Assembly: GCA_937969415.1 (NCBI GenBank)
Contig: CALBWK010000163.1
Span: 1 to 33,101, forward strand
Reading direction: 5' to 3'
Source of the DNA: an uncultured Saprospiraceae bacterium
GTDB lineage: Bacteria; Bacteroidota; Bacteroidia; Chitinophagales; Saprospiraceae
Length of the DNA: 33,101 nt
The notes under the pieces were generated by a model. The model did not search any database. It saw nothing but the letters and a program-made list of their open reading frames with translations, and was not told where the DNA came from. Of this stretch, positions 32,099-33,101 are shown piece after piece (position 1 is the stretch's first letter; each line of letters opens with the position of its first letter). The translations under genes and the position numbers were made by a program.

Positions 32099-33101
32099 AT
32101 GGCTAAAGGAAAGAAACAAAAGAAAGGGATCAAAAGGAGAAAGTTTCTCAAAAGATCAGGTGTCGGTATTGGCTTGATGTTAGGCGGTGTGTGGCTAGCA
32201 AGAAACCCCATCCGTCGTACAATTATCAAAACGAGTGAAACGCTTGTAGTTCCCTATGCAGGTCCGACCTCTGATCCATTGCTATGGCTACAAATCACGC
32301 CAGAGAATAATCTAATACTCCATAGCTCTAAGGTAGAAATGGGTCAAGGTACCTTTACAGGTTTGGCGCAAATCGTTGCAGATGAAATGGGTCTGCCCAT
32401 CGAAAAGATAAAAGTCGTCCACGCTGAAACCAAAGCGGGCAACCTAGATCCATTTGGCACAGGTGGTAGTATGTCTATAGCCAGCCTCTGGGTTCCACTT
32501 AGAGAAATGGCAGCCACCCTTAGTCTGATGTTACTTAATAAGGCTGCAGAAAAATTATCGGTAAATCCAGACACCCTGAAAGTAAAGGCCGGTACAATTT
32601 CCAACGGCACGCAATCATTGACTTATGGAGAAATAGTAGCGGACGTCAAAGAATGGGACATCCCCAATACACCACCGCTAAAAAAACGAGCGGATTATAC
32701 TTACATCGGCAAACCTATTCCACGTGTAGACCTCAAAGAAAAAGTCATAGGTGCTCCCATCTTTGGAATAGATGCAGAGTATCCCAATATGTTGTTTGCC
32801 TCAGTCGTCAGACCTAGATTGGTAGATGCGCAGATGCAAAATTTTGATACCACCGAAGCAGAAAAGATGCCTGGGGTTATCAAAATCTATCAAGACGAAG
32901 ATTTCATAGGTGTTATTGCAGAGACCCATATCCAAGCAGAAACAGCTCGTAAAAAAATAAAATTTGACTACAGCAAAAATGCAGATTGGAGCCTTAAGGA
33001 TATTGAAGAAAAAATAACTGTAGGAAACGGAAATAAAACCATCGTTCAAAAAGAGGGGCCAATTGTAGAGGATATTATAGAGGATGCTGAGATCATAGAA
33101 T
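32099..33101 (+). CDS. molybdopterin-binding subunit of xanthine dehydrogenase-family oxidoreductase (IorB-like), 3' truncated by window
   Basis: The first 334 codons are visible and the frame is open to the window edge. The N-terminus has a twin-arginine signal, IKRRKFLKRSGVGIGLMLGG (11-30), indicating Tat export. The molybdopterin domain follows with KVEMGQGTFTGLAQIVADEM (from about 78) and PFGTGGSMS, both typical of the isoquinoline 1-oxidoreductase beta subunit. YIGKPIPRVDLKEKVIGAPI begins the next conserved block. The ATG at 32099 lies 6 bases after the [2Fe-2S] gene stop. Substrate is unknown; such enzymes oxidise aldehydes or N-heterocycles. Full-length relatives have about 700-750 residues. 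Confidence 0.9.
   Translation, partial: MAKGKKQKKGIKRRKFLKRSGVGIGLMLGGVWLARNPIRRTIIKTSETLVVPYAGPTSDPLLWLQITPENNLILHSSKVEMGQGTFTGLAQIVADEMGLPIEKIKVVHAETKAGNLDPFGTGGSMSIASLWVPLREMAATLSLMLLNKAAEKLSVNPDTLKVKAGTISNGTQSLTYGEIVADVKEWDIPNTPPLKKRADYTYIGKPIPRVDLKEKVIGAPIFGIDAEYPNMLFASVVRPRLVDAQMQNFDTTEAEKMPGVIKIYQDEDFIGVIAETHIQAETARKKIKFDYSKNADWSLKDIEEKITVGNGNKTIVQKEGPIVEDIIEDAEIIE

Overview
The window looks like chromosomal DNA of a member of the Bacteroidota, most likely of the Saprospiraceae/Lewinella kind. The taxonomic evidence is a type B and a type A T9SS sorting domain, a PD40/OmpA protein, the ECF sigma - anti-sigma - DUF4252 trio, a BT_3928-like DoxX protein next to a DUF1599 protein, few Shine-Dalgarno sites, and several promoters of the Bacteroidota form TTG/TTTG-N17-23-TAnnTTTG. 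Base composition looks moderately A+T rich and even. There is no large prophage, integrative element, insertion sequence or CRISPR array.

Layout. 1-7070: cell-surface operon, the 3' part of a PD40/OmpA protein and a giant (1782 aa) PKD/Ig-repeat adhesin-like protein exported by T9SS, closed by a terminator. 7138-13845: housekeeping genes, yajC, aroK, a membrane-anchored subtilase, trxB-fbaA and dnaG. 13984-15693: ECF sigma factor, anti-sigma with a duplicated N-terminal domain, and a DUF4252 protein, all on the minus strand with a terminator. 15807-17324: lptF/lptG-type permease. 17391-18767: an unrecognised TPR-like protein, with a gene-poor stretch (18768-19071) beside it that holds a tiny ORF and two competing hairpins. 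19072-20543: yigZ and a DMT-family transporter. 20725-23313: DUF1599 protein, BT_3928-like DoxX/thioredoxin-fold protein and a small secreted protein. 23398-26587: rlmF, a repeat-like intergenic stretch, then rarA and an AlkD-like gene in divergent orientation.

26642-27428 is the most accessory-looking part: a tRNA-Gly(GCC)-tRNA-Leu(UAA) pair behind a canonical promoter, a T-arm-like remnant between the tRNAs, and a Phd/YefM - Txe/YoeB toxin-antitoxin locus whose antitoxin is intact with its operator while the toxin is decayed to 47 codons. 27671-30747 carries an unknown two-TM protein, a T9SS type A cargo protein and a DUF6503-like lipoprotein. 30997-33101 (cut by the window end) is an oxidoreductase operon: diheme c-type cytochrome, [2Fe-2S] subunit and Tat-exported molybdopterin subunit of the isoquinoline 1-oxidoreductase/xanthine dehydrogenase family.

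No complete novel system is proven. The best leads are the tiny divergent peptide ORF with overlapping hairpins beside the TPR-like protein, the degenerate repeat at 24358-24586, the toxin-less antitoxin, and inverted DnaA-box-like sites across the dnaG promoter. All calls come from reading the sequence by eye; no searches were run.
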